Shown: positions 7,862-15,597 of the stretch, piece by piece
How the letters are laid out: each line of letters opens with the position of its first letter
How positions within the stretch are numbered: position 1 is the first letter of the stretch
Assembly (NCBI GenBank): GCA_046729895.1
Contig: JBKPHP010000042.1
Coordinates: 1-18,629, forward strand
Direction of reading: 5' to 3'
Length of the DNA stretch: 18,629 bases
Origin: DASXBA01 sp046729895
Lineage (GTDB): Bacteria; Actinomycetota; Thermoleophilia; Solirubrobacterales; Thermoleophilaceae
The notes under the pieces: model-generated
The model's input: only the letters and a program-made list of their open reading frames with translations
Databases searched by the model: none
What the model was told of the DNA's origin: nothing
Position numbers and translations under genes: made by a program

Positions 7862-8212
7862 GTGTCCACGCGCAAGGGCACCGTCGAGAAGTACATCGAG
7901 GGATTCCGCCGCAGCGACCACGCCCAGATCCTGTCGTGCCTGACGGACGACGTCGTGTGGGAGCTGCACGGCTACAAAACGCTCCAGGGCAAGGACGCCT
8001 TCGACGCCGAGATCGAAAACGAGGACTTCGAGGGCAGCCCCACGCTCACCATCGACCGCCTGATCGAGGAGGGCGACACTGTCGTTGCGACCGGCGGCGG
8101 CAACGTCGCCAAGAAGGACGGCGACAGGCTGAGTTTCGTCTTCTGCGAGGTGTTCACCTTCACGGGAGACGCGGTCAGCCGTCTCGATACCTACCACGTC
8201 TGGCTCAGCTGA
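7862..8212 (+). CDS. NTF2-like / SnoaL-like family protein
   Basis: A 116-residue protein starting at GTG 7862 behind an AAGGGGAGG site. It has the cone-shaped NTF2-like fold signature: helical VEKYIEGFRRSDHAQILSCL, then TDDVVWELHGYKTLQGKDAF, then strands ending in FVFCEVFTFTGDAVSRLDTY. Members include polyketide cyclases, ketosteroid isomerases and many small proteins of unknown role. The Asp and His residues in the pocket region (DDVVWELHG) fit a ligand-binding or isomerase-type cavity, but no specific reaction can be assigned. The next gene starts 87 bases later on the same strand with its own ribosome site, so the two may be co-transcribed. Confidence 0.82.
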   Translation: MSTRKGTVEKYIEGFRRSDHAQILSCLTDDVVWELHGYKTLQGKDAFDAEIENEDFEGSPTLTIDRLIEEGDTVVATGGGNVAKKDGDRLSFVFCEVFTFTGDAVSRLDTYHVWLS

Positions 8213-8299
8213 CTCGAGGGCTCGGGTGCGATGCAGAGCCGGTGAGCCCGGCGCGGACCCCAGAAGGCAAACGAGCGACTTCGGAAAGGAGCCAGCCAG

Positions 8300-8833
8300 A
8301 TGCAGATCCGTTCCCGCATGAGCATGAGCGCCGACGGCTACGTGACCACGCCGGACGGGTGGCCGGCGCAGCTCGCGGACCCCACCTTCGTCCCCGGCGA
8401 GAGCCACGGCATCCAGGAGTTCCTCGAGAGCTGCGAGGCGGCGCTGATGGGTCGCACGACGTTCGAGCCCGCCCTCACCGCCGACCGGTGGCCGTGGCCG
8501 GACCTGAGCGTGTTCGTGCTCGCTTCACAGCGTCCGTCAGGCACCCCCGACCACGTGGTCGCCGACAGCGACCCGGCGCGGCTGCTGGAGAAGCTCCGGG
8601 CGGCCAACCACGGCGGCGACGTCCACCTCGTCGGCGGCCCTCGCACAATCGAGACCTACCGCGCCCTGGGAGCGCTCGACAAGCTCGAACTCATCGTGCT
8701 GCCGCTGCTCTTGAGAGGCGGGATGCAGCTGACGCCGTCGCTCAGTCCCGACACCGAGCTGACGTTCGAGCGTGAGCGCGCCCTTCCAGGTGGGTCGGTG
8801 GAGATCGTGTACGCCTGCGACGGCCGAAGCTGA
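8300..8833 (+). CDS. Dihydrofolate reductase-like / RibD C-terminal domain protein
   Basis: A 177-residue protein preceded by GGAAAGGAG with good spacing. Recognised pieces are RSRMSMSADGYVTTPDGW (start of the fold), EAALMGRTTFEPAL (nucleotide-loop region), FVLASQRP, and VHLVGGPRTIETYRALGALD plus KLELIVLPLLLRGGMQL, which is the diagnostic end of RibD_C/DHFR-like proteins. These are NAD(P)H-dependent reductases; this stand-alone actinobacterial group is common and mostly uncharacterised. It is not expected to be the cell's folate or riboflavin enzyme because the deaminase domain is absent and the sequence is of the YyaP/YwjB-like type. A small CGGGA/TCCCG hairpin at 8847-8859 follows the stop. 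Confidence 0.88.
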   Translation: MQIRSRMSMSADGYVTTPDGWPAQLADPTFVPGESHGIQEFLESCEAALMGRTTFEPALTADRWPWPDLSVFVLASQRPSGTPDHVVADSDPARLLEKLRAANHGGDVHLVGGPRTIETYRALGALDKLELIVLPLLLRGGMQLTPSLSPDTELTFERERALPGGSVEIVYACDGRS

Positions 8834-8846
8834 CCCGAGGCGAGAA

Positions 8847-8859
8847 CGGGAGAATCCCG
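8847..8859. terminator. Small hairpin after the reductase gene
   Basis: CGGGA and TCCCG form a perfect 5-bp stem with a 3-base loop, 13 bases past the reductase stop codon. It is short, has no U-tract, and is only a weak terminator candidate. Confidence 0.25.
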
Positions 8860-8886
8860 ATCCCGCCTAACCCAGGCTGGCCCAGG

Positions 8887-8892
8887 TAGCAT
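8887..8892 (+). promoter_or_regulatory. Putative leaderless -10 box of the hydratase-family gene
   Basis: TAGCAT in the context AGGTAGCATCG ends exactly 6 bases before ATG 8899. There is no Shine-Dalgarno sequence. The spacing matches the boxes before the GH31 and beta-propeller genes. Confidence 0.45.
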
Positions 8893-8898
8893 CGCGCG

Positions 8899-9831
8899 AT
8901 GGGCCAAGTGCGCACGGAGCAGCGCGGACGGGTGCTCGTCGGCACGCTCGACAACCCGCCGGACGGCCTCATGGACGCCGGCATGGTCGACGACCTCGAG
9001 GTGCTTGTCGGACGAGCCGAGAGGGACGACACCGTGGGCGCGGTGGTGCTCACCGGCGCCCACCCTGAGCGCTTCGTCGCCCACTACGAGATGCGGGAGC
9101 TGCTGGAGGGCGCGCGCGGCAGCCCCAGCGTCGGTCCGCGGGCGGCGGCGGCTGCGATGCGGGCCGTCGGGGTCCTCCGGCGCGTGCCCTCGGTAGGGGA
9201 CGCGCTGACGCGGTCGCCGGCCGCCGGCATGGTCGCGCTCGAGCGCTTCCATGAGATCTTCCTGCGCATGAACCGCTGCGGCGCTGTGTTCGTCGCGGCG
9301 CTGAACGGCTCGGCGTTGGGGGGCGGCTGCGAGCTGGCGCTCGCGTGCGACGTGCGCGTAATGGTCGACGGCGACCACGGCATTGGGCAGCCCGAGATCC
9401 TGTTCGCGTTCCCGCCGGGCGGCGGCGGCACTCAGCGCCTGACCCGCCTGCTCGGCACCGGCCGGGCCCTGCGGATCGTCCTGGACGGGGGCCCGCTGTC
9501 GCCCGCCGAGGCGGCGGAGTTGGGGCTGGTCGACGAGGTAGTGGCCGGCGACGAGGTCGTGGAGCGTGCGATTGCCCTCGCCGAACGGCTCGGCAGCCGT
9601 CCCAAGGTGGCGATCGGCGCCTGCAAACGGGCCGTCTACGAGGGCGGCTCGCTGCCCCTCCCCGCCGGCCTGCGGCTCGAGCGCGCAGAGTTCCTTGCGG
9701 CGCTGGGCACTCAGGAGGCGGAGCACGCGATGGAGGCGTACCTCGCCGAATTCGAGCGCACGGGCGAGCTGCCGGGCTACGACCCCACCGCGATGGAGCG
9801 GGCGCTCAGCGCCGGCAGGTTCAAGAGCTGA
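8899..9831 (+). CDS. Enoyl-CoA hydratase/isomerase (crotonase) family protein
   Basis: A 310-residue protein of the crotonase superfamily. NGSALGGGCELALACD supplies the second oxyanion-hole loop and Glu145. GIGQPEILFAFPPGGGGTQR supplies Glu166, so both catalytic glutamates of true hydratases (Glu144/Glu164 in the rat enzyme) are present. LSPAEAAELGLVDEVV and the C-terminal helices are normal. It is odd in being about 50 residues longer than usual: residues 62-125 replace the short AGADIKEM loop with HYEMRELLEGARG and an extra helical insert, as in a lesser-known actinobacterial subgroup. It probably acts on acyl-CoA esters in the cytosol. The CoA ligase/SDR pair 3 kb away could supply substrate, but they are not in one operon. 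Its 3' end overlaps the convergent MMPL remnant by 11 bases. Confidence 0.88.
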   Translation: MGQVRTEQRGRVLVGTLDNPPDGLMDAGMVDDLEVLVGRAERDDTVGAVVLTGAHPERFVAHYEMRELLEGARGSPSVGPRAAAAAMRAVGVLRRVPSVGDALTRSPAAGMVALERFHEIFLRMNRCGAVFVAALNGSALGGGCELALACDVRVMVDGDHGIGQPEILFAFPPGGGGTQRLTRLLGTGRALRIVLDGGPLSPAEAAELGLVDEVVAGDEVVERAIALAERLGSRPKVAIGACKRAVYEGGSLPLPAGLRLERAEFLAALGTQEAEHAMEAYLAEFERTGELPGYDPTAMERALSAGRFKS

Positions 9832-11172
9832 GGCCAGCGGCTGGGCGTAGCTCCGGGGGCTGGGCACCCTCGACGTGCGCGTCGGGCAGCCAGGACAGCC
9901 ATGCCGGCAGGTACCAGTTCCACCTGCCGAGCAGCTTCATAGCGGCCGGCACGAGCACCGCGCGCACGATGGTCGCGTCGATCAGGAGCGCGGCGGCCAC
10001 TCCGAAGCCCATCTGCTGGAACATGATCAGGTCGCCCATCGCGAAGCCCCAAAACACCGCGACGATGATGAGCGCCGCACCTGTGATGAGGCGCGCGGTG
10101 GAGCCGACCCCGTGGGCGACCGCTTCGTCGCTGTCGCCCGTTCGCCGGTAGCGCTCGCGGATGCGGCTGAGCAGGAAGACCTGGTAGTCCATCGAGAGCC
10201 CGAACAGCACGGCGAAGAGGAACAGCGGCACCCATGCCGCCACGTTCTCGGCTGGTCGAGGCCGAGCAGCTCGTTCCCGAACCCCTCCTGGAACACGAGA
10301 ACCAAGAGGCCGTACGCGGCGCCCACGGACAGCAGGTTCAGGGCAATCGCCTTCAGCGGGATGACGATCGAGCGAAAGGCGATCGTTAACAGGACGAGAC
10401 TGAGCCCGAGTACGAACGCAAACACCGGTGGAACCCACGAGTCGACGGTTTCGTGGTAGTCGAGCTCCTCGGCCGTGTCGCCGGTGGCCAGGGCCGTCGC
10501 GTCGAGGCCCGCGAACGCGCGCGGGATGAGGTCGTGGCGCAGGTCGCGGACCGCGTCGATGGCCCGCTCGCCGACTGGGTCGCCGCCGATCGGAACCGTG
10601 ATCTTGACCACGTCGCCCGCCTTGCCCGCCGTGACGGTCGGCTCGCCGAACACGGGCCGACGCGCGAGCTCGGCCTCGAGCCGAGCGATGCCGGAGCGCA
10701 GCTGCCGCGCAGACGCGTTACCGGCGACCGCGATCTCGACGGGATCGGTCGTCTGGCCGGGAAACTCCTGACCCAGCAGCACGTAGCCTTGCTTGGACTC
10801 GAAGCGGTCGGGCAGCGTGCTCCGCCCCTGCGAACCCGTTTGGAGCCCGAAGACCGGCACTGCCAGCGCAACGAGGAGGCCCGCGCCGAGCATGAGGCTT
10901 AACACCGGCCGGCGCATGACGGGCTGGACGATCGAGCCCCAGAAGCGGCTCTCCGTTCCCGCCTGCTCGGCAGCGCGGCCGAAGAACGGAATCCTGAGCG
11001 CGTTGATGCGATCTCCGAGTAGCCCGAGCAGCGCGGGCAGCAGGGTCAAGGCCGCGAGCACAGAGACGACCCCGACGAGGATCGCCCCGGCGGCGAGGCT
11101 CCGCAAGATCGTGCTCGGCACGAGGACGAGTCCGAACATGGCCAACGTGGTAGCGAGCGTGGCCCACCCTGG
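9821..11172 (-). pseudogene. MMPL/RND-family transporter remnant, 5'-truncated and frameshifted
   Basis: Two adjacent frames together give the second half of an MMPL transporter. The 5' piece covers the end of the first MMPL domain (FGLVLVPSTILRSLAAGAIL, then LAALTLLPALLGLLGDRI), the extracytoplasmic loop and following helices up to GNELLGLDQP. The reading then shifts at the GG at 10250-10251, and the next frame continues with NVAAWVPLFLFAVLFGLSMD, YQVFLLSRIRERYRR and the final helices to a TGA at 9823-9821. One added base at 10250 would restore a continuous protein. The N-terminal ~300 residues (first helix, first loop, first GxSxDY helix) are absent: homology begins directly after the stop of the neighbouring MFS gene at 11173. 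Possible internal starts are TTG 11145 and ATG 11139. Intact relatives export lipids or other hydrophobic molecules; this copy should not make a working pump. Confidence 0.85.
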
Positions 11173-12834
11173 CTAGGGAGCGCCCAGGAGCAGACCTCTG
11201 AGGACCTCCCTCACGGAACGCGGGTTCACGCCGTGCTCGTCCTGGAAGCGCTTCGCATCGCGCTCGTCCGCGAGCGCCAGCACCAGCTCCTCGCGCGAGG
11301 AGCCCAGTCGGCAGGCCGCGGCGTCGAGCAGGTCGAGGGCGCGGTCCTGCAGGACGCCGGTGATGCCGCCGGTGGAAGGGGGCCGCCGCTTCGCTGTGCA
11401 GGGATCGAGGATCGCGACCCGCTGGGGGCCGACGGCGGCGTCCGATGCGGCGTTGGCGACGGGTGCCAGCACCGCGAGCAGCGCGGCGCCCGCGAGCGCC
11501 GGCGCCGCTTTGCGTCCGGGTGGCCAGGGCGTCAGGAGCAGCCCGGCCAGGAGCGCGAGCCCGCCGGCGATCAGGAACGCGGGCTTAAAGGCGTCGGCCA
11601 CGGCCCCGGTGAGCGTCTCGTCGATGCGGCTGCCCAGGCGGTCGTAGGCCGCGCGCTCCGTGCCCTGGTAGCGTCGGCGCTGCGAGTCGACCGCGCGGCG
11701 CAGGCCATCGCGCGGATCCTGTGTGTCGACGCCCGCCAGCAGCGCGGGTGCCAGCGTGATCTTGTCCGGGAGCGGCAGTGGCGCGTCGAGCAGGAGCGCG
11801 ACGCCCTCCTCTCGCGCGCGTTCGGTGGAGACATCGAGCTGGTGGGCGACGACCGGCGCGAGCAGGGCAAGCGCCGCGGCGATCCCGGCGTGGCGCAGGG
11901 CGAGTGTGCGGGCGGCGTCCCGCGTGGTGCGCTCGGGTAGCAGGTCGCCGGCCAGGGCGGGAAGCGCGAGGCCCATGCCGAAGCCGGCGAGCAGCTGGGG
12001 CGCAAGCGTCCAGGCCACGCTCGCGGTCGGCAGCCAGCCGATGGCCAGCACCCCGCCGCCGATCAGCACGCTCCCGGCCGCGGCACGCACCTGCGGGTCG
12101 CCACGCACGCGCGTCCCGGCCAAGGCGCCGAGCGGGATGACGGTGACCGCGGCCGCGGCACCCAGCGGCGAGACGCTCCAGCCGGCAACGAGCAGCACCA
12201 CCAGGAGGAACAGCACCGCGCTGAGAGCGGCGGATGTGAGCGCCAACCCGAGCGCGGGACGCAGCGCGAACCGCTTTGGAGGCAGCGGCGTCGACGCCTG
12301 CGGGGCGACGTGAGGGACGCCAGTAAACGCCGCCACGGCCGCCGCCGCGGCCACCGGCGCCTGGAACAGGAAGATCGCCTGCCAGGAGAACGCCTGGGTC
12401 AGCGCACCCCCGAGCGCCGGACCCACCGCCGTGCCGATCACCGCCGTAGTGATCCACGTGCGGCGGCGATCCGCCTCGCCGCCCCGGAGCACGGGGAACG
12501 CGGCCACCAGACCCGCCGCACCGCCGAGGCCCTGCAACCCCCGCGCGATGAGCAACCCCGTGAGGTCCCCGGCGGCCGCGCACGCCAGCGAGGCGATCGC
12601 CATCAACGTGAAGCCCGCCCCGCCGACCACCCGCAGCGACAAGGTGCGCGCGACGCGCTCGAGCGGGAGCAGAGCGGCGGCGATCACCACCGTGTAGACG
12701 CCGATGACGGCTGCGACGCCCTCGACGGTGGTGTCGAGCTCTCGCAGGATCCGCGGCAGTGCCAGCGTGACGATCGAGCCGTCAGCCAGCGCCAGACCGG
12801 CGGCGAGCGCCAAGACCAACGATCGAAAGCGCAT
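11173..12834 (-). CDS. MFS transporter with a long loop and an extracytoplasmic C-terminal domain
   Basis: A 553-residue membrane protein starting at ATG 12834; the frame is open upstream but that part overlaps the divergent ligase gene. The first half is a DHA-type MFS: ADGSIVTLALPRILREL, ARGLQGLGGAAGLVAAF and GTAVGPALGGALT (motif C-like). About eleven helices are followed by a ~100-residue polar loop (after VVAHQLDVSTERAREEG), another helix (FLIAGGLALLAGLLL) and a final hydrophobic segment ending LAPVANAASDAA. By simple topology this puts the last ~90 residues outside the cytoplasm. That tail has two cysteines (479 and 508) and a helical SREELVLALADERDAKRF segment. The gene is divergent from the CoA ligase with a gap of about 69 bases, so it may carry that pathway's substrate, but this is inference. 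No Shine-Dalgarno precedes the start. Confidence 0.82.
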   Translation of the reverse strand: MRFRSLVLALAAGLALADGSIVTLALPRILRELDTTVEGVAAVIGVYTVVIAAALLPLERVARTLSLRVVGGAGFTLMAIASLACAAAGDLTGLLIARGLQGLGGAAGLVAAFPVLRGGEADRRRTWITTAVIGTAVGPALGGALTQAFSWQAIFLFQAPVAAAAAVAAFTGVPHVAPQASTPLPPKRFALRPALGLALTSAALSAVLFLLVVLLVAGWSVSPLGAAAAVTVIPLGALAGTRVRGDPQVRAAAGSVLIGGGVLAIGWLPTASVAWTLAPQLLAGFGMGLALPALAGDLLPERTTRDAARTLALRHAGIAAALALLAPVVAHQLDVSTERAREEGVALLLDAPLPLPDKITLAPALLAGVDTQDPRDGLRRAVDSQRRRYQGTERAAYDRLGSRIDETLTGAVADAFKPAFLIAGGLALLAGLLLTPWPPGRKAAPALAGAALLAVLAPVANAASDAAVGPQRVAILDPCTAKRRPPSTGGITGVLQDRALDLLDAAACRLGSSREELVLALADERDAKRFQDEHGVNPRSVREVLRGLLLGAP

Positions 12835-12887
12835 GATCCAACAGTGTGAACCCGGTCTTCGACGCAGCCCACTCGCCCGACCGGCGG

Positions 12888-12893
12888 TATCTT
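12888..12893 (+). promoter_or_regulatory. Possible -10 box of the CoA ligase operon
   Basis: TATCTT in the context GGCGGTATCTTGG lies 4 bases before a GTG (12898) and 10 before ATG 12904. With normal promoter geometry the transcript would begin within a few bases of either start, giving a leaderless or near-leaderless mRNA. No ribosome site is seen. Confidence 0.35.
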
Positions 12894-12903
12894 GGTCGTG
12901 GGC

Positions 12904-14751
12904 ATGGCGAAGGTGCCGTTCGCTTCCCCGGACGCCGAGCTGAGGGCCACTCCCGGAGGAGGGTGGGTGCTCTCCTCGCGCACGCCGCTGGCGGACTACG
13001 AGCGCAGCGTCGGCGGAATGCTTCGCCGCTGGGCGGACGCCGCTGGCGATCGGCTCCTGATCGCCGAGCGCGACGCCGGCGGCGGGTGGCGTCGGCTCAC
13101 GTATAGCGAGGCCCGGGAGGCAGCCAACGCGATCGCTCAGGCGCTCCTTGATCGCGGCCTCGGCCCGCAGCGACCGGTCGCTGTCCTCTCGGGAAACTCC
13201 CTCGACCACGCGCTGCTCATGCTGGGCTGCTTCACCGCGGGCGTGCCGATCGTGCCAGCGTCGGCCGCCTACTCGCTACAGAGCCGCGACTTCACGAGGC
13301 TGCGCCAGGTCCTGGAAATCGCACGCCCGGCGCTCGTATATGTGGCCGATACCGGTGCGTTCGAGAACGCCCTGGCGACGCTCGACCGCGAGGTCGAGGT
13401 CGTAGCGGGCGACACGGGGGCTCACGGCGCCGCGACGCCGTTCACGGAGTTGCTGAGCACCTCGCCGGGCCCAGAAGTGGAGCCCGCGTTTGCGGCCGTG
13501 GGGCCCGACACGGTCGCCAAGGTGCTGTTCACGTCCGGCTCTACGGGCGGAGCCAAAGGGGTCGTCACGACCCACCGCATGTTGTGTTCGAACCAACAGG
13601 CGATGACTCAGGTGTGGCCCTTCCTCCGCGAGACCCCGCCGATTCTGGTCGACTGGCTTCCCTGGAGCCACACCTTCGGCGGCAGCCATGACTTCAACAT
13701 GGTGCTCAAGAACGGCGGGTCGCTGTACATCGACGCCGGCCGGCCCGCTCCCGCACTTCTGGAGGCCACGCTTCGCAACCTGCGCGACGTGTCCCCGACT
13801 GTGTACTTCAATGTCCCCGCCGGCTTCGCTGCGCTCCTGCCTGCACTGGAGGCGGACCACGAGCTCGCCGCGCGCTTCTTTGCGCGGCTGCAGGTCATTT
13901 TCTACGCCGGCGCTTCCCTGTCGGGGGATCTGTGGGAGCGGCTACGGCGGCTGTCCGCGAAGTTCGCGGCCGCCAACGTCGCGATGACAACCTCATGGGG
14001 CGCCACGGAAACGGCACCGGCCGTCACTTCGGCGCACTTCCCGCTCGAGGGGCCTGGCAACATCGGCGTGCCGCTGCCGGGCGTTCAGCTCAAGTTCGCG
14101 CCGGTCGGCGCCAGGCTCGAGCTGCGGGTGAAGGGCCCGAACGTGACTCCAGGCTACCTGGGCCGGCCCGACCTCACGGCCGCCGCGTTCGACGAGGAGG
14201 GCTTCTACCGGACCGGTGACGCAGGCGCCCTTGTCGACCCCAACGACGGCAGCCGCGGCGTCGTCTTCGCGGGGCGTATCGCCGAGGAGTTCAAGCTCAC
14301 CACCGGCACCTGGGTCGCAGCGGGAGCGGTGCGGACGGCGGCGCTCGCGGCGGTTGACGGCCTCCTGCAGGATGCGGTCGTGACCGGGCACGATCGCGAC
14401 TACGTGGGCCTGCTGGCGTGGGTGAACGCGGCGGCGGCGCGACGCGTCGTGCCGGCCTCGGTCGATGCCGACGACCCGGTGGCAGTCGCCGGCTGCGGCG
14501 CCGTGAGGGAGGCGGTGCGTCGGGGGCTCGCCTCCCACAACGCCCGCGCGGAGGGACCCTCTTCGCGGATCGCGCGTTTGCTCCTGCTCGCCGAGCCGCC
14601 GTCGCTCGACGCCGGCGAGATCACCGACAAGGGCTACATCAACCAGCGCGCGGTCCTCGACCGGCGCGACCGGGACGTCCAGCGTCTGTACGAGCCCAAC
14701 CCGGCGCCCGGCGTGATCGAGATCGGGGAGGCCGCGTTGGTCGCCGGATGA
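12904..14751 (+). CDS. fcs: Feruloyl-CoA synthase-type AMP-forming acid:CoA ligase
   Basis: A 615-residue ANL-superfamily enzyme (from ATG 12904; TTG 12892 and GTG 12898 are alternative starts). The ATP-binding loop is TSGSTGGAKG (residues 210-219, with Ala for the usual Pro). TTSWGATETAP and FYRTGDAGAL are the adenylate motifs, FAGRIAEEFKLTTGTWV is the hinge region, and Lys576 in GEITDKGYINQRAVL is the catalytic lysine. The stretches DWLPWSHTFGGSHDFNMVL, NGGSLYIDAGRPAP, SPTVYFNVPAGFAALL and DKGYINQRAVL are the distinctive feruloyl-CoA synthase signature. The reaction is a hydroxycinnamate or related aromatic acid + ATP + CoA to the CoA thioester, in the cytosol. Its TGA overlaps the ATG of the following SDR (ATGA), implying coupled translation. 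An MFS gene is divergent. No vanillin dehydrogenase is nearby, so ferulate itself is likely but not proven as substrate. Confidence 0.86.
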   Translation: MAKVPFASPDAELRATPGGGWVLSSRTPLADYERSVGGMLRRWADAAGDRLLIAERDAGGGWRRLTYSEAREAANAIAQALLDRGLGPQRPVAVLSGNSLDHALLMLGCFTAGVPIVPASAAYSLQSRDFTRLRQVLEIARPALVYVADTGAFENALATLDREVEVVAGDTGAHGAATPFTELLSTSPGPEVEPAFAAVGPDTVAKVLFTSGSTGGAKGVVTTHRMLCSNQQAMTQVWPFLRETPPILVDWLPWSHTFGGSHDFNMVLKNGGSLYIDAGRPAPALLEATLRNLRDVSPTVYFNVPAGFAALLPALEADHELAARFFARLQVIFYAGASLSGDLWERLRRLSAKFAAANVAMTTSWGATETAPAVTSAHFPLEGPGNIGVPLPGVQLKFAPVGARLELRVKGPNVTPGYLGRPDLTAAAFDEEGFYRTGDAGALVDPNDGSRGVVFAGRIAEEFKLTTGTWVAAGAVRTAALAAVDGLLQDAVVTGHDRDYVGLLAWVNAAAARRVVPASVDADDPVAVAGCGAVREAVRRGLASHNARAEGPSSRIARLLLLAEPPSLDAGEITDKGYINQRAVLDRRDRDVQRLYEPNPAPGVIEIGEAALVAG

Positions 14752-15587
14752 CAGCGGCCGGCGGCCGCGTCGTGCTCGTCACGGGCGGCGGGCGGGGCAT
14801 CGGCCGCGCCGTGGCGCTTGCCTTCGCGGCGCAAGGCGAGCGGGTGGCGGTCCTGGCGCGCACCGAGACGGAGCTCACGGCGACGCTCTGTGCGATCGAG
14901 TCCGGGGGCGGCGAGGGCCTCACCGTGAAGGCCGACGTGACGGACTACGAGGCCGTCGCCCGCGCGCACACCGAGGTGGCAAGGGCGTTGGGACCGGTCG
15001 AGGTCCTCGTCAACAACGCCGGGGCCGGCGGCCCGATCGGCGAGCTGTGGGAGCTTGACGCCAGGGAGTGGTGGCAAACCGTCGAGGTCAACCTCGGGGG
15101 GACGTTCAACTGCACGCACGCCGTCCTGCCCTCCATGATCGAGCGCGGGACCGGACGCATCGTCAACGTCGCGAGCCACGCTGGCGCGCACCGTTGGCCG
15201 TTCGTCTCGCCCTACGCCGTCGCCAAGAGCGCCGTCATCAAGCTGACCGAGAACCTCGCAGCAGAAACGCGCGGCCGTGGCGTCAGCGTCTTCGCCATCC
15301 ACCCGGGCACGGTCAACGCCGGGCCGACCCAGCGCTTGCTCGGGGCCGACGTGCCCGAGGGGTCGCCGGCCGCGAAGGTGAAGGCGTGGTTCAGGGAGCG
15401 GATCGACGCCGGCCACGCCGTGCCGCCCGAGACGGCGGCCGAGCTCATCGCGGTGCTTGCCTCGGGCCGCGCGGACGCGCTCAGCGGGCGCTACGTTTCG
15501 GTCGAGGACGACCTCGAGCAGCTGATCGCCAGTGCCGAGGAAGTCCGCCGACGCGACCTCCACGTACTGAAGGTCGAGCGCGCCTAG
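14748..15587 (+). CDS. Short-chain dehydrogenase/reductase (SDR), coupled to the CoA ligase
   Basis: A 279-residue classical SDR. The cofactor motif TGGGRGIG sits at 12-19, NNAGAGG near residue 89, catalytic Ser143 in VNVASHAG, and Tyr156/Lys160 in SPYAVAKSA. HPGTVNAGPT follows, with a C-terminal tail longer than usual. VLARTE after the second strand leaves no acidic residue at its end, which fits NADP(H) better than NAD(H), though this is weak evidence. The start ATG overlaps the ligase stop codon by 4 bases (ATGA); the frame is open further upstream but that part is only a shadow of the ligase. Coupling suggests it oxidises or reduces a hydroxyl or keto group on the ligase product or a downstream intermediate. 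The substrate is unknown. It converges on the arginase-family gene with a 10-base gap. Confidence 0.92.
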   Translation: MTAAGGRVVLVTGGGRGIGRAVALAFAAQGERVAVLARTETELTATLCAIESGGGEGLTVKADVTDYEAVARAHTEVARALGPVEVLVNNAGAGGPIGELWELDAREWWQTVEVNLGGTFNCTHAVLPSMIERGTGRIVNVASHAGAHRWPFVSPYAVAKSAVIKLTENLAAETRGRGVSVFAIHPGTVNAGPTQRLLGADVPEGSPAAKVKAWFRERIDAGHAVPPETAAELIAVLASGRADALSGRYVSVEDDLEQLIASAEEVRRRDLHVLKVERA

Positions 15588-15597
15588 GGCCCGCGCC

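Noticed and set aside
14418..14747. Upstream extension of the ligase-coupled SDR
   Set aside because: It is a frame-shifted shadow inside the CoA ligase. The SDR fold begins right after ATG 14748.
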